A DNA stretch of 64,000 nt from Alligator mississippiensis (taxonomy: Eukaryota; Chordata; Crocodylia; Alligatoridae), in NCBI RefSeq assembly GCF_030867095.1, contig NC_081837.1, forward strand, positions 20,098,501 through 20,162,500, in the 5' to 3' direction. The notes under the pieces were generated by a model. The model was not told the origin of the DNA, ran no database searches, and saw nothing but the letters and a program-made list of their open reading frames with translations. A program made the translations under genes and the position numbers. Positions 44,481-55,674 of this stretch are shown in pieces (position 1 is the first letter of the stretch; the number at the start of each line of letters is the position of its first letter).

Positions 44481-44816
44481 TTTGCGGTGTATGATATGTA
44501 CCTTCAAGGGGCCAATAGCGGGACCACCCAGTCTCTCCCTGTGATGCCCTGCAGGTGCGGTTTGTGGTGGTGGGGAGTTGTAGTTCTCCCTGCACGATGT
44601 GAGCATGTGAGTTGATGAATCCTGTTCCTAATCAAGATAAAGCTCTCTACCACTCCACCGGTCTCTGCTGAATGGTGACTGGAGGATGGGGCCCCAAAGG
44701 CGCGGAGGTCTGAGCGAGTCCCCCGTCCCTGGGATCCGGTGGCATACAGCAAACACTGTACAGTGTCACAAGTGACCCGTCTCTCGGTCGAGTCACCGGC
44801 ATCCTGATTAAGGGGG
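44480..44816 (+). mobile_element. Ty3/gypsy 5' LTR remnant, right arm
   Basis: Contains CCTAATCAAGATAAAGC (a polyadenylation-like region) and GGTCTCTGCTGAATGG shared with 51919-52260. Gag-like sequence follows at once. A primer site was not identified with confidence. Confidence 0.55.
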
Positions 44817-45900
44817 TTGCAGCGTTCATTCCAAGAAAAAAATGGAGCATTTCAAACTTCCACCAGCATCCTCCTTCACTGGAAATCTTGGGCAGATTGG
44901 AGGAGATGGGAACAGAGCCTTCGATTACACCTTGCAGTCACAAAGGCTGCGGAAGAGGCAGAGGATTATAAAATTGCAGTCATGCTTCACTGCACTGGGG
45001 ATAAAGCCCTAGAAGTTGACACCAACATGCAAGGGGTGTTTGCAGACCCTAATAACAAAACCCTTCCTGAGGTGCTTGTAGAATTCAAATAGTACTGCAA
45101 ACCCAGGAAAAACCCTGTCTTTGAAAGGTAGCAGTCCTGGAAACTTAGCTACAATGTGAGGCTGCAGGCATAGCTGATTTTGTAAGGGAGCTCAGAAGCA
45201 GAGCACAGCATTGTGAATTTGCACTCGCTGAGGATGTTATGCTGCAGGACAAAATTGTCTTCAGCATAACTGCCTGCAACCTGAAAGAAAGGCTTCAGCT
45301 AAATCCCTCCCTCACCCTAGCGCAGCCTGTGGATAACTGCAGAACAAAGGCTCTCACAAGTGCTCAGGCCCGAGTTATGTCTGCAGAAGCAACCGTGCAT
45401 ACAGGGATCAAAAGCCAAGCTGCCAGAGCACTTTGCAAAAGCAAAGCAAGCCATCAGCGAAGCTTGCTCCACAGCTGAGCAATGAAGCTAACAAAGGCAG
45501 AGCCTGCAGAAGGTGTGGAAGCACACACAAGTCTCGGTGCTGCTCAGCTTTTGGCAAAACTTGTTACAATTGCTCGGGAGTGAACCTCTTTGCAAAAATG
45601 TGCAAATCAAAGGCAGAGGGTCCAAAATCTGGAAAAGGAGCCAGTGCCCTATATATGGTCCCAATGGCTGCAAGGCGGCTTTCACAGACCTTTCCTAGCC
45701 AGAATGCCTGGTATAGCACAGTCGTGATTGCTGGCTTGCCAGTTGCTTTGAAGTGAGATCCTAGAGCAGAAGCAAACATTATCCCAGCAGTTGTAGCAAA
45801 GCCTTTGCAAGGGAAAGTGCGGAAGACTCCAGCTCATGTTCCATTGGTTGCATTCGGCAGTGCACGCATCCAACCAAAAAGTGCAATCCTTGCACACTGA
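44817..45900 (+). pseudogene. Ty3/gypsy gag-protease, right arm
   Basis: Same domains as the left-arm copy: a capsid-type segment with W-RWEQSLRLHLAVT, the shared stop after VEFK, DKIVFSITACNLKERLQ, and the two cysteine knuckles with Leu in place of His in the second. It ends in a protease-like piece, then changes abruptly at about 45900 to Penelope sequence. Reverse transcriptase and integrase are missing here. Confidence 0.85.
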
Positions 45901-46270
45901 GAGATCTCTCAGTCCTGATCCTCAAGGGGAACTTACACAACACTTCCCAGAGACCAGGCTATGAGCTCCATTTCGTCAACCTGCTGGATACTGGAGATCA
46001 GGGACTAAACAAAGACATTGGATTTTTGATACATTATAATCTGCCTGGCAACTGACTCCCCCGCCCAGCCCAGCCCCTGGCTTCTTTACTTTTCATCCCA
46101 TCCAGGAAGAGCACACACCAACTGCTGTAGCTTCCTTAGCCTGACGAAGGGTTTTTGAACCCGAAAGCTTGCTTAATAACTATTCTCGAACCATTTGGGT
46201 TGGTCTAATAAGAGATATCAAATTCACCCAAGGAACCTTGTCTGCCTATATCCTTAGACCAACGGGGCTA
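45901..46270 (+). pseudogene. Penelope-like element 3' fragment
   Basis: Reads the end of the endonuclease domain (a YELHFVNLLD-like piece) and the same 3' UTR as 33330-33500, including TAGCCTGACGAAGGGTTTTT and a short GGGCT-type run, ending at GGAACCTTGTCTGC. It joins gypsy sequence on the left and ERV-B pol on the right. Confidence 0.75.
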
Positions 46271-46289
46271 CAACCTAAACGCCCTAAAG

Positions 46290-48048
46290 CTGATTCTTTA
46301 ACTCTTCTCACCTTCTTGCCCTAAAAGGCCATAAGGCAGCTAAAGAAAAGCTACAACTTTGTCTCCCTCGTGTCCACTATTTGGGTCATGATATTTCTGC
46401 TATGCCTCTATAGTCAAGCCACTGCAAAACCTGACTCTTGTTAATACCTCTGAGCCTTTGCCCTGGACTTCAAAAGCTGAAGCTGCTTTTGCCTCTATTA
46501 AACAAGCTCTGTCGCAAGCTCCTGCCCTAGGCCTTCCTCATTAAACTAAACCATTTATTCTTTTTTATCATGAAAAAGACGGATTTGCACTTGCTGTGCA
46601 CATGGAGACAAGCACCGTCCCGTTGCTTATTATAGCTCTGCTCGACCCAGTTGCAGCCGGACTTCCTCCATGTCTTCGTACTGTAGCTGCTATTACTGTT
46701 GAACTGTCCTGTACCCTTGTATTAGGTTCTCCCCTTACTGTTGCTGTCCCACATGCTGTAGCAGCCCTTTTACTGAAAACTAAAACTCAACACCTTTCAA
46801 ATGCTAGATTGACTAAGTATGACATTTTGCTTCTTTCTGCTGGAAATATTACTTTCACTAGACGCCCTGTTTTAAACCCTGCCTCCCTGTTGCCTACTCC
46901 TTTAGATGGTGAAGCCCACGATTGTATTGTTGTTACTGCCCACCTAACAATGCCCCGCACTGATCTAAAGGACACCCCCTTGCAAAACCCAAATCTAGTA
47001 TTTTATGTTGATGGGTCACATCAAAGAAACTCAAAAGGTTCTCCTGTTGCAGGATATGCAGTATGTTCCCAATGTGATGTTATAGAAAGCCATCACTTGC
47101 CCAATGTGTATTCAGCTCAAGTTGCTGAGATTGTGGCCCTTGCCAGGGCTTGCACCCTAGCCTCTGGTACCTCTGTTAATATTGACACCGATTCTCGCTA
47201 TGCCTTTGGTATTGTACATGATAATGGTCAACTTTGGAAGCAACGAGGCTTCCTCATGTCAAGAAGTGCCAAAATTAGTAATGGGCCATATGTAAATGCC
47301 TTGTTAAATGCTTTACAGTTACCTTCTGCTGTTGCTATTATTAAATGCCAAGCTCACCACAAACCTTATGATAATGTTACATGTAAAAATGCTCTGGCAG
47401 ACTCCACTGCCAAAGCTGTGGCTATTTCCACTCCTCAGGCTACACCTGTGTTTCTGTCTATCTCAATTAACCAGTCTCCAATGGCAAGTCTTAATGACGT
47501 TGCCCTCCTCCAAGATCAGGCTCCAGAACCAGAAAAATATACGTGGAGACTGGCTGGGTGTTTGTTACACCCTGACCATTTGTGGTGCTGCCCAGACGGC
47601 CGCCTGGTTGCCCCAACAGTCCTTTTTCCCTCTCTTGCTTGCATACACCAGGGCATGGCACACGTGAGCAAAGGGGGGATGATAGAAGCTGTTAAGCTTG
47701 ATTGGTTTGCTCCAACTTGTTCATCTGTGGCTCAGCAATACTGTTATACCTGCCCTATTTGTCAAGCCCATAATGTGGGAAAACCTGTAAAAACAAAAAA
47801 AGGCAGCACATCCCCCACCTTGGGGGCCGTTTGTAAATTTACAAATAGATTTTATTCAAATGCAGCAATGTTGTTCTTATGAATATGGTCCTGTTATTGT
47901 ATGTAAGTTCTCTGGATGGGTAGAAAACTACCTACGTGCAAAAGCTGATACCATCAGTGTGAGCAAAAAGTTGCTCAGAGACTTTATTCCAAGGTTTGGT
48001 ATTCCTTTATCCATAAACTCTGATACAGGAACTCATTTTACTGGGCAG
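46290..48048 (+). pseudogene. pol: ERV-B pol: RNase H and integrase N-terminal half
   Basis: 46596-47882 is open for 428 codons. RNase H motifs: VFYVDGSHQRN, SAQVAEIVALA and IDTDSRYAFG. Then comes the integrase zinc segment (CYTCPICQAHN) and, in another frame, the core up to NSDTGTHFTGQ at 48046, where element E begins. Upstream (46290-46590) is a frameshifted RT thumb. It is broken by frameshifts and by the insertion. Confidence 0.85.
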
Positions 48049-48317
48049 TGTCTCTAGTGGGTTATGGAACAGAGAAAATCCCACACAATTTACTGATTCG
48101 TTTTGATGCACTGGCTGGGGGAGTAGTTAGTTGATTGCACATTTTCACAATGATTACACACAATTCATACAACACAGTTTTATTTTAGAATTCTTTGCTA
48201 CGCATGTAACACTGCTTAGCTTTAAGAAATACCACAGACATTAAGAACACAATAATTACATATATCAGAAACAATGCTCCGAATGTACTTCCTTCCCAAA
48301 CAATGCTATAAGAATAG

Positions 48318-48819
48318 TGTGGAATAAGAAAAAATATATGCCTTAAACTTTGATTATTTTAGTTATAAAATGACATAACCGCTTTGTGGAGAATTGCTGG
48401 CTCTGTACAGTAGAACAGATAAGAGAAAGTGTTTGTTCTTTGTAACTCCTCTGCAACTGCTTCGCTCACCGCGGCCTTAAAGACAGCAAAAAAGTATGTA
48501 CAAATCTGATTTCCAGGTGCAAGAAGGAGGTTTGTGAACTAACCTCGCCTCCCCCATAAGTTCCCATCCTGATTACAGCAAAGAAATAATGAAGTAATAT
48601 TATAGCCGCTTTTCATGCTAATTTCACTATATGATCATGTGAGTTGTAAGCAACTGTTAAAAAGTATATAAGCCTCCTGATTTTGCTCTTGGGGGGGGGA
48701 CCCCTTCCAAGTGCTTGGGAAATCCATGTCACTTTGGAATCCCCCCTACAGCTGTAGTTTCTTTTGAATAAAAGCTTCTGCTGACCTGACCCAAAAGTAT
48801 GCTGCGTGTTTCCATGACA
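48318..48819 (+). mobile_element. Solo LTR-A with 4-bp target duplication
   Basis: TGTGGAATAAG...CCATGACA, flanked by ATAG at 48314-48317 and 48820-48823. It defines the 4-bp duplication size of ERV-A. The left-hand element E copy has the uninterrupted site. Confidence 0.95.
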
Positions 48820-48944
48820 ATAGTATTACAAAAACAACTACAATTACAACTAAAAGTTAAATTTGAATCAATACTATTATTTTCATAATATACTTACAAT
48901 CCTAGAATTCCGAGAAGCCAAATACCTAAATATGCTTTCATTCC

Positions 48945-49035
48945 TCAGTAGTACAATTTAATGGGTTGGCCTCAGTAGTACGGTTCAATGGGCTCACCTC
49001 AGCAGTACGGTTCAATGGGCTGGCCTGAATACTGA
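48945..49035. repeat. 28-bp minisatellite inside element E (right copy)
   Basis: Degenerate units with CTCAGTAGTACGGTTCAATG. Same array as 27072-27178. Confidence 0.75.
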
Positions 49036-49517
49036 TAGGACTAAGTCCCCTTCTTTCAGTCGCTTTCAGGCGCTCTGCAGCTTCAGCGTGAACTAAGAGA
49101 TTCATGTTCACGGAGAGGGTGGTTCAGGTGATCAGTCTGATCTGGCCTACACTTGCGATTCTTCCTTCTTTGTTCTGCAAGTATAGTCACCTCTAATTTG
49201 GGAGAGTAAGTTACAGTTTTTATTGAGTGAGTTGCCATCCTGGGCCAATCCTACCCAAACCTGTCATCACTCCCAAATTTGGGCTCGGATCTTACTTTAC
49301 AGATTCTTTGCTTGGTAATTAGTTTCTTTTGTTGATCAATTTAATTACTTTGGGGAACTTCCATACCACTGCAAGTGACCTTTTCTTACCAATCTTGTCA
49401 AAAGGCCCTAGGGTTTGATCTCTCGGAACTCGGGATATTTGCTTAAGGGTCATTGTTAGGTTCTCTTTGTTAAAAGCCTCTTAAAGATAAAATTCAAGAG
49501 TTAAGACCGAGCAAAGT

Positions 49518-50124
49518 TGTTGCCCAAACGGCTAGTCTCGTTCCCCTGGAGGCTTGTCCAATCCACCCCAGGAGAGAGTCACACACACACACACAGGCTG
49601 GGTCCATCTCAGATTTATTGTTTGCAAACAGTTTGACCCAGGAGCTGAGCTCAAATCTGGTCGACCACTAGTCCGGCCCGGAATTACATTTTTATAGCTT
49701 ACATTGAACATAGAGTTTTAACGTATTAGATGTTTATTGGCAGCATTACCATTTCCTAATTGTTATGTCTTATCTTGTAGGCTGCACTTAACTTGTTATT
49801 GGTTAGTGTGACTTATCAGGGTTAGTGCATGCGCACTCAAAAAGCAGAACTGCAGCGAAATCTTTTGTCGCATGCGCAGAGGAAAAGGGGAACTGCGGCA
49901 AAGTTAGTAAACTTTAGTAACCTCTTATCTTAGCGTAACCTTAGGGCATTGGGCAGGGATAACTTCAAGATGCAAGGCAAGCAGTAAGAACAGCAGACCA
50001 CAGCTAAGTTGTTAGACCTTAAGATCTTGCACAAGGGTCATAAGATGGTCATAAGACACTTCTATTATATAGTTGCTGCTCAAGCATTATTTCAAAATCA
50101 TGGAGTCTAACCTATTTTTACTAT
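49518..50124 (-). mobile_element. Solo LTR (LTR-C), right arm only, 5-bp target duplication
   Basis: 607 bp starting TGTTGCCC on the plus strand, flanked by AAAGT at 49513-49517 and 50125-50129. A TTTATT near 49615 (AATAAA on the minus strand) suggests minus orientation. The left-hand element E shows the empty site. The other terminus is AT rather than CA, so the exact end is uncertain by a base or two. Confidence 0.75.
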
Positions 50125-50251
50125 AAAGTCAGGAACTTCTGCACGTAGACCAAAACAATGATCTAGATAAGGAGATAAATCTTGTCTTCTTCCTGAAACT
50201 GGCTAATGGGCAACTATTACAAACATTCAAACTATTTCATTCAATATGACA

Positions 50252-51050
50252 GGTAGATAATGAAAGAAGTCTGCAAAGTCCTGCAAATCCAGCAGAACTT
50301 TCGTTGCCCGTACCATCCACAGGCCTCGATCAAGTGGAACGCCAAAATGGCTTTTAAAAAAATTAATTGGCCAAAATTTGTGCTGAGACTCACTTGAAAT
50401 GGCCAGATGCACTTCCCATAGCCCTTATGAGATCTACTGTCAATCGAAACACCAAACTTAGCCCACATGAAATCCTGATGGGAAGACCCATGAGGCTCCC
50501 TGCCTCACCACCTGTTGCCTCCCACTTTTGCAATATACATTTACTTGATGATATTATTGTAGACTACTGTATGGCACTAATGAAGTGTGTTAAGGCTTTT
50601 CATTCACAGGTACAAGCAACTCTCCCCTAGGAACCAAATGAGCCATGCCATTCCATCCTGCCTCCTGACTGGGTTCATGTAAAAGTCCATCAACGGAAGT
50701 CATCGGTGAAACCCTGCTAGAAAGGCCCATTCCAGGGACTCCTGACAACCAACAATGCAATAAAGTGTCAAGGACTCCAACTGTGGATCCATGCTTCACA
50801 CACTAAGAAAACATCAGCCCTGTTAGACTTAGAGTCTCCTCCATATCAACCTCGTAATCAGCCTCCACAGACCGGTAGTGAGCCTAGCGCCTGCCAACAG
50901 GAGAGCTCAAGACCAGTAGTGAGCCAAGTGCCTACTGGCGAAGAAGATTTGCCACTACAGAGCGAAGGGGATGTACCACTACAGAATGAAGAAAATGTAC
51001 CCCAACGACACTACTATGCCCTTCGGGAAAGGAAAAAGGCCTCTTCATAG
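50252..51050 (+). pseudogene. pol: ERV-B pol: integrase C-terminal half
   Basis: Resumes the integrase after element E: IQQNFRCPYHPQ, then WPDALPIALM, HEILMGRPMRLP and a degenerate SH3-like part (PDWVHVKVHQRK), ending ALRERKKASS with a stop at 51048-51050. Frameshifts and stops interrupt it. Confidence 0.8.
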
Positions 51051-51375
51051 TTCCTGGTTCCCGAGGTGGGGTTGGTTACTTGTGACTTGGGTACTTCTCA
51101 GTCTTTCCTTTTGGATCCTCTTATATGAACTTAAAGACTCAGCAGCTAAAAGAAACTTTGTAAATCAGACTAGACTTCAAAACAGGTCAAAAAGATCACT
51201 CCCACACTGGCATGCTCACCAAAATGCTTTTCTTCAACTGTCTTATCAATATGCAAAGGATTTAAATGTTTCTGAATGTTGGGTATGTCCCCACTTGCCT
51301 CCTAGTACGACAGGGGTGCCCATGATTGCTTTCTCCCTTAATTGGATGACTTTTGTGTTATGTATGTTAAAATAG
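51016..51375 (+). pseudogene. env: ERV-B env, N-terminal part only
   Basis: Starts MPFGKGKRPL and overlaps the end of pol in another frame, as ERV-A env nearly does. A hydrophobic leader WGWLLVTWVLLSLSFWILLY is followed by a surface segment with an ECWVC motif. It stops at 51375 and passes within about 80 bp into the polypurine tract, so most of SU and all of TM have been deleted. Confidence 0.75.
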
Positions 51376-51467
51376 TGAAAAGGTAAAAAGAAAGAAAAAT
51401 TAGAAGTTAAAAGGCTCATGGCTATAAATATCTAATATGTTGGGCCAAAAGGCCCAAAAGGGGGGAA

Positions 51468-51918
51468 AGTGGAAATAAGTTTAACCAGGCCTCTTACTTG
51501 ACTAAGAAGAGAGAGAAAGAGAAGAAAAAAGGTGCTGACGCTGATGCTATGTGTTTTAAAATGTTCTAAGATAAGGAGAAACCTTCATGCCTTGTTTTGT
51601 CTGTGTGCAGATGTTAACCTCCTCCTTTCTGCCGAACCAGAAGCTGAGAACTGTTCCCAAAACATAGTGTTTTTTTCTAAATAAGTAAATTGCTTACATG
51701 TGACAAACGAATGAGCAACATCTTTGTTTCTCCCCAGGTTGCTTTGTCTGAACCCTGCATCTTTTCTCACTGTCTAAAGTATAAATATGCTTGTAAATTC
51801 GTAGAGGTCAGAGTTCCTTTAAGAACTCTCCCTGTGATCACTAGTACAGTTTTAAATAAACCTAGATGGCTCTGCCAATTCTAATACAACCACAATGTGA
51901 AGTTTGATTTCTTCCACA
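51468..51918 (+). mobile_element. 3' LTR of ERV-B (LTR-B)
   Basis: Begins AGTGGAAATAAG (TGTGG altered in its first base) and ends TTCTTCCACA. AATAAA at about 51855. CCAG follows at 51919. Confidence 0.85.
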
Positions 51919-52260
51919 CCAGTTAAAGTAGCGCCTGATGGACATCCAAGTAGGTAAGAGGGAGCTGCCCGAGTAAAGGACAGGGATGTGGTACATGGGA
52001 GGTCCCTTGAAGGGGCCAGCAGTGGGATGACCCAGTCTCTCCCTGTGATGCCCTGCAGGTGCGGTTTGTGCTGGTGGGTAGGTGTAGTTCTCCCTGCAAG
52101 CTGTGAGCTTGTGAATTGCTGAATCCTGTTCCTAATAAAGATCAAGCTGTTTGCCACCCCCCGGTCTCAGCCGAATGGTAACTCGTGGACAGACCCCAAA
52201 GGCATGGAGGTCTGAGTGCCTCATCCCTGGGACCCATGCCATAGAGCAAGCACTATCGTT
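51919..52260 (+). mobile_element. Ty3/gypsy 3' LTR remnant, right arm
   Basis: Contains CCTAATAAAGATCAAGC and GGTCTCAGCCGAATGG, shared with the LTR remnant at 44480-44816. Confidence 0.55.
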
Positions 52261-53025
52261 GGGCCCATCCCTGGCACTTGGGCTCACGTGAGGAGCCCAC
52301 AAGTGTCCTGTTGGCGATTCGGCTGTGCCACAACTATGAGCACGCCCGTCCCTGCTCCCCCTTCCCCATGTGGAGTAACAGAGCCCAGGGAGTGTCCCCC
52401 TGAGCTGCACGAGTTCGCCCTCTCCCCTTGCTGGTGGCGGGGGTGAGTGTGGGGCAAGAGGACCATCAGGAAAGTCCACTCCTAGTGATCACACCATGCT
52501 GGGGAGCTGAGCTGTATCTGAGCAGGGGCAAGAGGAATGGGAGCTATTTCTCTCCGACAGAAGCAGGGGTGGAGGGTTCGGAGGCCATTGTAACTCTGGA
52601 TTTGCAGATGGGGCTGAGGCCGAGCTGGGCTCTGTGTTCCCAGCCCCACCCCACCGGGCAGTGATCAGAGGGGGCTACTGTTTAACTGGGACTCCCTGCA
52701 CCAGGGCGGTCACTGCTGTGACCAGCCAGGGCGGTCACTGCTTGGGCCACATGGACAAGGACAGACAATGCGCCCAAAGAGTGCAGGGGCTCAGGTCATC
52801 TGGGGCGGGAGCACCCCCAGGCCAGGCCAAGCCAAAGGCTCCCACAGCCCCCGCACTCAGCACCTTGCCCTGGTGGGAGGGAGACCCCTGGTTGCCATGG
52901 CAAAAGAGCTGTTGTGTCCAGTGACATCACAATGGCCAGCCTCACTCTCAGGTACCGGCTTCTCCCAGTGCTCTACTGCCCTTCACCCGCGCCAATTGCC
53001 TTTCCTTGTCCTTGTGCCTCATCTC
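52261..53025 (+). other. Upstream part of the exon cluster, no exon assigned
   Basis: GC-rich DNA mirrored at 24030-24830. Frames here are short, and no exon with both splice sites and a recognisable product was found. Confidence 0.35.
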
Positions 53026-53290
53026 TGTTGGTTAGTTAGTTCCTTACTTTAGCAGTTTGTTGGGTAGTTTGTTAGTTCTTTAGGTAGTTTCTTAGTTCGT
53101 TAGCCAGTTAGATTGTTAGTTTGTTAGCTAATTAGTTTCTTAGTTCATTAGGTAGGTATTTTGTTAGTTGCTAGGTTGTTCGTTAGTTCGTTAGATAGTT
53201 CAATAGTTAGTTATTTCATTAGTTCATTAGTTAGTTGTTTGTTAGTTAGATTAGTAGTTCCTTAGGCATTAGTTAGGTAGTTAGGTTTAG
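53026..53290. repeat. Degenerate TTAGTT-type tandem repeat (right arm)
   Basis: About 265 bp of GTTAGTTCGTTAG-like units, mirror of 23757-24029. It does not have a regular TTAGGG telomere unit. Confidence 0.9.
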
Positions 53291-54644
53291 TCCATCCTCC
53301 TATCTGGGCGTCCGAGGCGAGCACCAGTTGCAGACATGAGTGACCTTTCTCACTCAGCTATGGGGTCGGCCCTGGGGACATGGCACGGGTCCGTCCCGGG
53401 GACTTTTGGGAGATGTGACAAGCTGTGAGCGGGCCTGAGGTTGGCCAAGGGCCCAGCACTCGTCCCCATGCCTTGTCCCTGCTCTCGGCAGTCCGGCACC
53501 TCTTTCCCTCCTTCAGCTCAGGCTGTGTTTCTTTCCAGATGCTCTGGCAGGAGAAGCTGCCCCCCGTGTGCCTGCGCTCCAGCAACCTGGGTGAGACCTG
53601 GGCATGTGCCCCACCATGGGAACAAGAAGGGCTGGGCAGCACGAGAGTCCACAGGGCTGTGTGGTTTTCCCTCCCGTCAGGGTTCGGCTAGCAGGCTAAG
53701 CCCATTCTGTCCAAGGTGCAATCTGGACAGCCCCCGCCTTGTGCCACCCCCTCCCCAGCTGTCACCCCCTGCTCTTCACCAGCAAGTTCCCTGGGGAAGG
53801 GGAACAGGACTGGCCCCCATGGGCTCCTCACGCTGGGCCAGGTCCTGGCCCTGCAGCCCCTGCCCATGCCCCAGCCCTGGGAGCCTTCCTCCTTTCAATG
53901 GCCCTGCTGCCGTGCTCCCTTGCAAGGTGGCACTCATACAGGCTCTGGGATCCCCATCCTAAAAGTGGTGCTCAGTGCCACCCAGCCTGATGCTCAGCTC
54001 TCATGTCCTCTCAGCACCAGATGACAGCCTGGGCGCAGACGGTTGGGCCAAAAGAAAACTGCCCCCCATTAAAGGGTCCCCATCTGTCCCCTCCGTTGGA
54101 CAAGTACACGAGAGGAGGGACCCTGCACCCGGTGAGTTCGGGACTGGCGTGAGCGGTGGAGGGACTTGCGTGGTTGCATGGGGAGGGGACAAGGTCCTGC
54201 TCCCCGGACGGACTCCCACCCGACCCCCGTGAAGGAAGGCCCTGCCCATGTGGCATGCAGGACTCCTGGCAGGTCCCCCACGCATTGTGCCCTGGAGGGG
54301 CTGGTCGCCCTGCAGCAGTGTGGGCCCAGCTGACGGGCGGCCCCTTGTCTCCCCGCAGGGCCCATCCCTGCTTCTGCGCGAGTCTCTCTTTGGGGAAGGG
54401 CTGTTTTGTGGGATGGCGCCGTCAGTCTCCCTGAGCCCACAAATGTGCTTTGACCCACAGTGCTCGGCAAAGGGAAGAGCAGCTCCTGGTGAGTTGTGGG
54501 GTGGGGCAAGTCCAGCAGCAGTGTGGGGCAGGTGAGGGAGCAGGCTGAGGCCGAGCTTGGCGGTGGAGGTGCCTCTGTTGGGTGCCCGATATGCTCGGTG
54601 CAGCCGTGGGCATGGTCTGACGGGCTGGGGTGATTGTGGTGCAG

Positions 54645-54743
54645 ACTCAAGTGGAGGAGCTGGAACAGGAGAATCACACCCTGGTGCTGGCCCTCCAGGC
54701 ACACAGGGAGCAGGGCCAGGCTCTGGAGGACAGCCCCACAGAG
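54645..54743 (+). pseudogene. Coiled-coil exon of the unidentified gene
   Basis: A 99-bp exon, exactly 33 codons, between GTGGTGCAG and GTGAGT. It reads TQVEELEQENHTLVLALQ, then AHREQGQALEDSPTE. Heptad-spaced Leu residues and many charged residues suggest a short coiled coil. It is absent from the left arm. Confidence 0.55.
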
Positions 54744-55087
54744 GTGAGTTGCTCTGCATGCCCCTGCCCAGGGAGACGGGGAGTGTGTGTGCGCCTGTGT
54801 GTGCCCAGGGCAAGGCTGTGTCCTGCTGTGCCAGGCCCTGCACTCGAGGGGCTGGGTGCTGCCTCGGCTCTATGTGGGGAGGGCATGTGTGTGTGCGGTG
54901 CTGGGCACTACGTGAGCCTTGTGGGTGTCACACTGTGGGACCGGTGTGGTGACAGGTCTGGGTCTGTGGTGCATGGACCTCCCCTACTTCGTGGCTGGCT
55001 ATCCCCTCCCTCATACTCCGCCAGGTTGCCAGCACTGAGCCAGGGGTTTGCATTTTGTCACTGCCACCGTTTTTTCATTTGCAACAG

Positions 55088-55290
55088 CTTCCCATGGAGG
55101 GGGTCGCGGAGGAGTGCCTGCCCATTACCGTGGAGGCCAGCACCCAGGCAGAGGGCCCCTGCCACGAGCACGCCGGTACCCAGACCAGGGCCATCTGCCT
55201 GGCCGCTGCGGGCTGCCAGGGGGAACCCCTGGCCACAACAGTGGCGAGCACACAAACAGAGGCTCGCCACTGTCCAAAAGGACTGGAGCA
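55088..55290 (+). pseudogene. Exon with repeated TQT motifs (first)
   Basis: After a TTTGCAACAG acceptor the frame reads LPMEGVAEECLPITVEAS, then modules with STQAEG, AGTQTRAICL and ASTQTEA. TQT is the core of the motif recognised by the dynein light chain LC8. The donor is unclear; the frame stays open to about 55456. The left arm lacks this segment. Confidence 0.5.
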
Positions 55291-55490
55291 CAGGGAGAGG
55301 TTTGATGCTTTTTATACTGCTAGTGTGTGGGGGTGCTGGGGGTGTCACGTGCAGCGTTCCCGCTGCAGGGCAGGCTGGCAGGCTGGGAGCAGGGGTCTTT
55401 GCAAGTCAGGGAGTTCTTCCGTCAAAGGGCCTGTTGGGTTTGAATTCAGTCCATGATCCATCTCTGACCAGTTGCTTCTTGTGCAATCAG

Positions 55491-55674
55491 GCGGAAACGC
55501 CCCTCCCAGGGGGTTGAGGCCGGGACGCAGACAAGTGCTCCCCCCACTGTGGAAGCCAGCACCCAGGCAGAGGGCCCCCAAAATCAGGACGCCTCCACAC
55601 AGACAAGGGCCCTCTGCCTGGTAGACGTGGCCTGTGACCCCCTGCCCCCCTTCCTAGATTTTGGGGGTTTTTTC
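55491..55674 (+). pseudogene. Exon with repeated TQT motifs (second)
   Basis: After CTTGTGCAATCAG one frame reads KRPSQGVEAGTQTSAPP, then EASTQAEG and DASTQTRALCLVDVACD, ending at a TAA near 55676. These modules are degenerate copies of those in the preceding exon, so the region grew by internal duplication. A counterpart exists in the left arm near 22090-22250. Confidence 0.5.

Larger units (their letters stand above)
48049..50251 (-). mobile_element. Element E (right copy) with two nested LTRs
   Basis: Same ends as 26472-28824 (TGTCATATTG at 50251, CTAGAGACA at 48049 on the element strand), flanked by GGCAG (48044-48048) and GGTAG (50252-50256), a 5-bp duplication with one mismatch. It lies in the ERV-B integrase, whereas the left copy lies in a gypsy integrase, so the two insertions are independent. 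Without the nested LTRs it is about 1.09 kb. Confidence 0.75.
46271..51918 (+). mobile_element. ERV-B partial provirus with 3' LTR, interrupted by element E
   Basis: A second gamma-like retrovirus, related to ERV-A but clearly diverged. It lacks the 5' LTR, gag and most of RT. The order is RT end and RNase H (46290-47500), integrase (to 48048), element E insertion (48049-50251), integrase end (50252-51050), truncated env (51016-51375), polypurine tract AAAAGGGGGGAAA near 51455 and LTR-B (51468-51918). The 3' flank CCAG is the same duplication that flanks the solo LTR-B in the left arm, so both come from one insertion. Confidence 0.8.

Noticed and set aside
52132-52479. Protein-coding gene on the minus strand of the gypsy LTR
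   Set aside because: Mirrored frames in both arms simply follow the duplicated LTR and GC-rich DNA; no domain or splice structure supports them.
53026-53290. Interstitial telomere repeat
   Set aside because: The units vary between 4 and 12 bp and TTAGGG is not the repeating unit.
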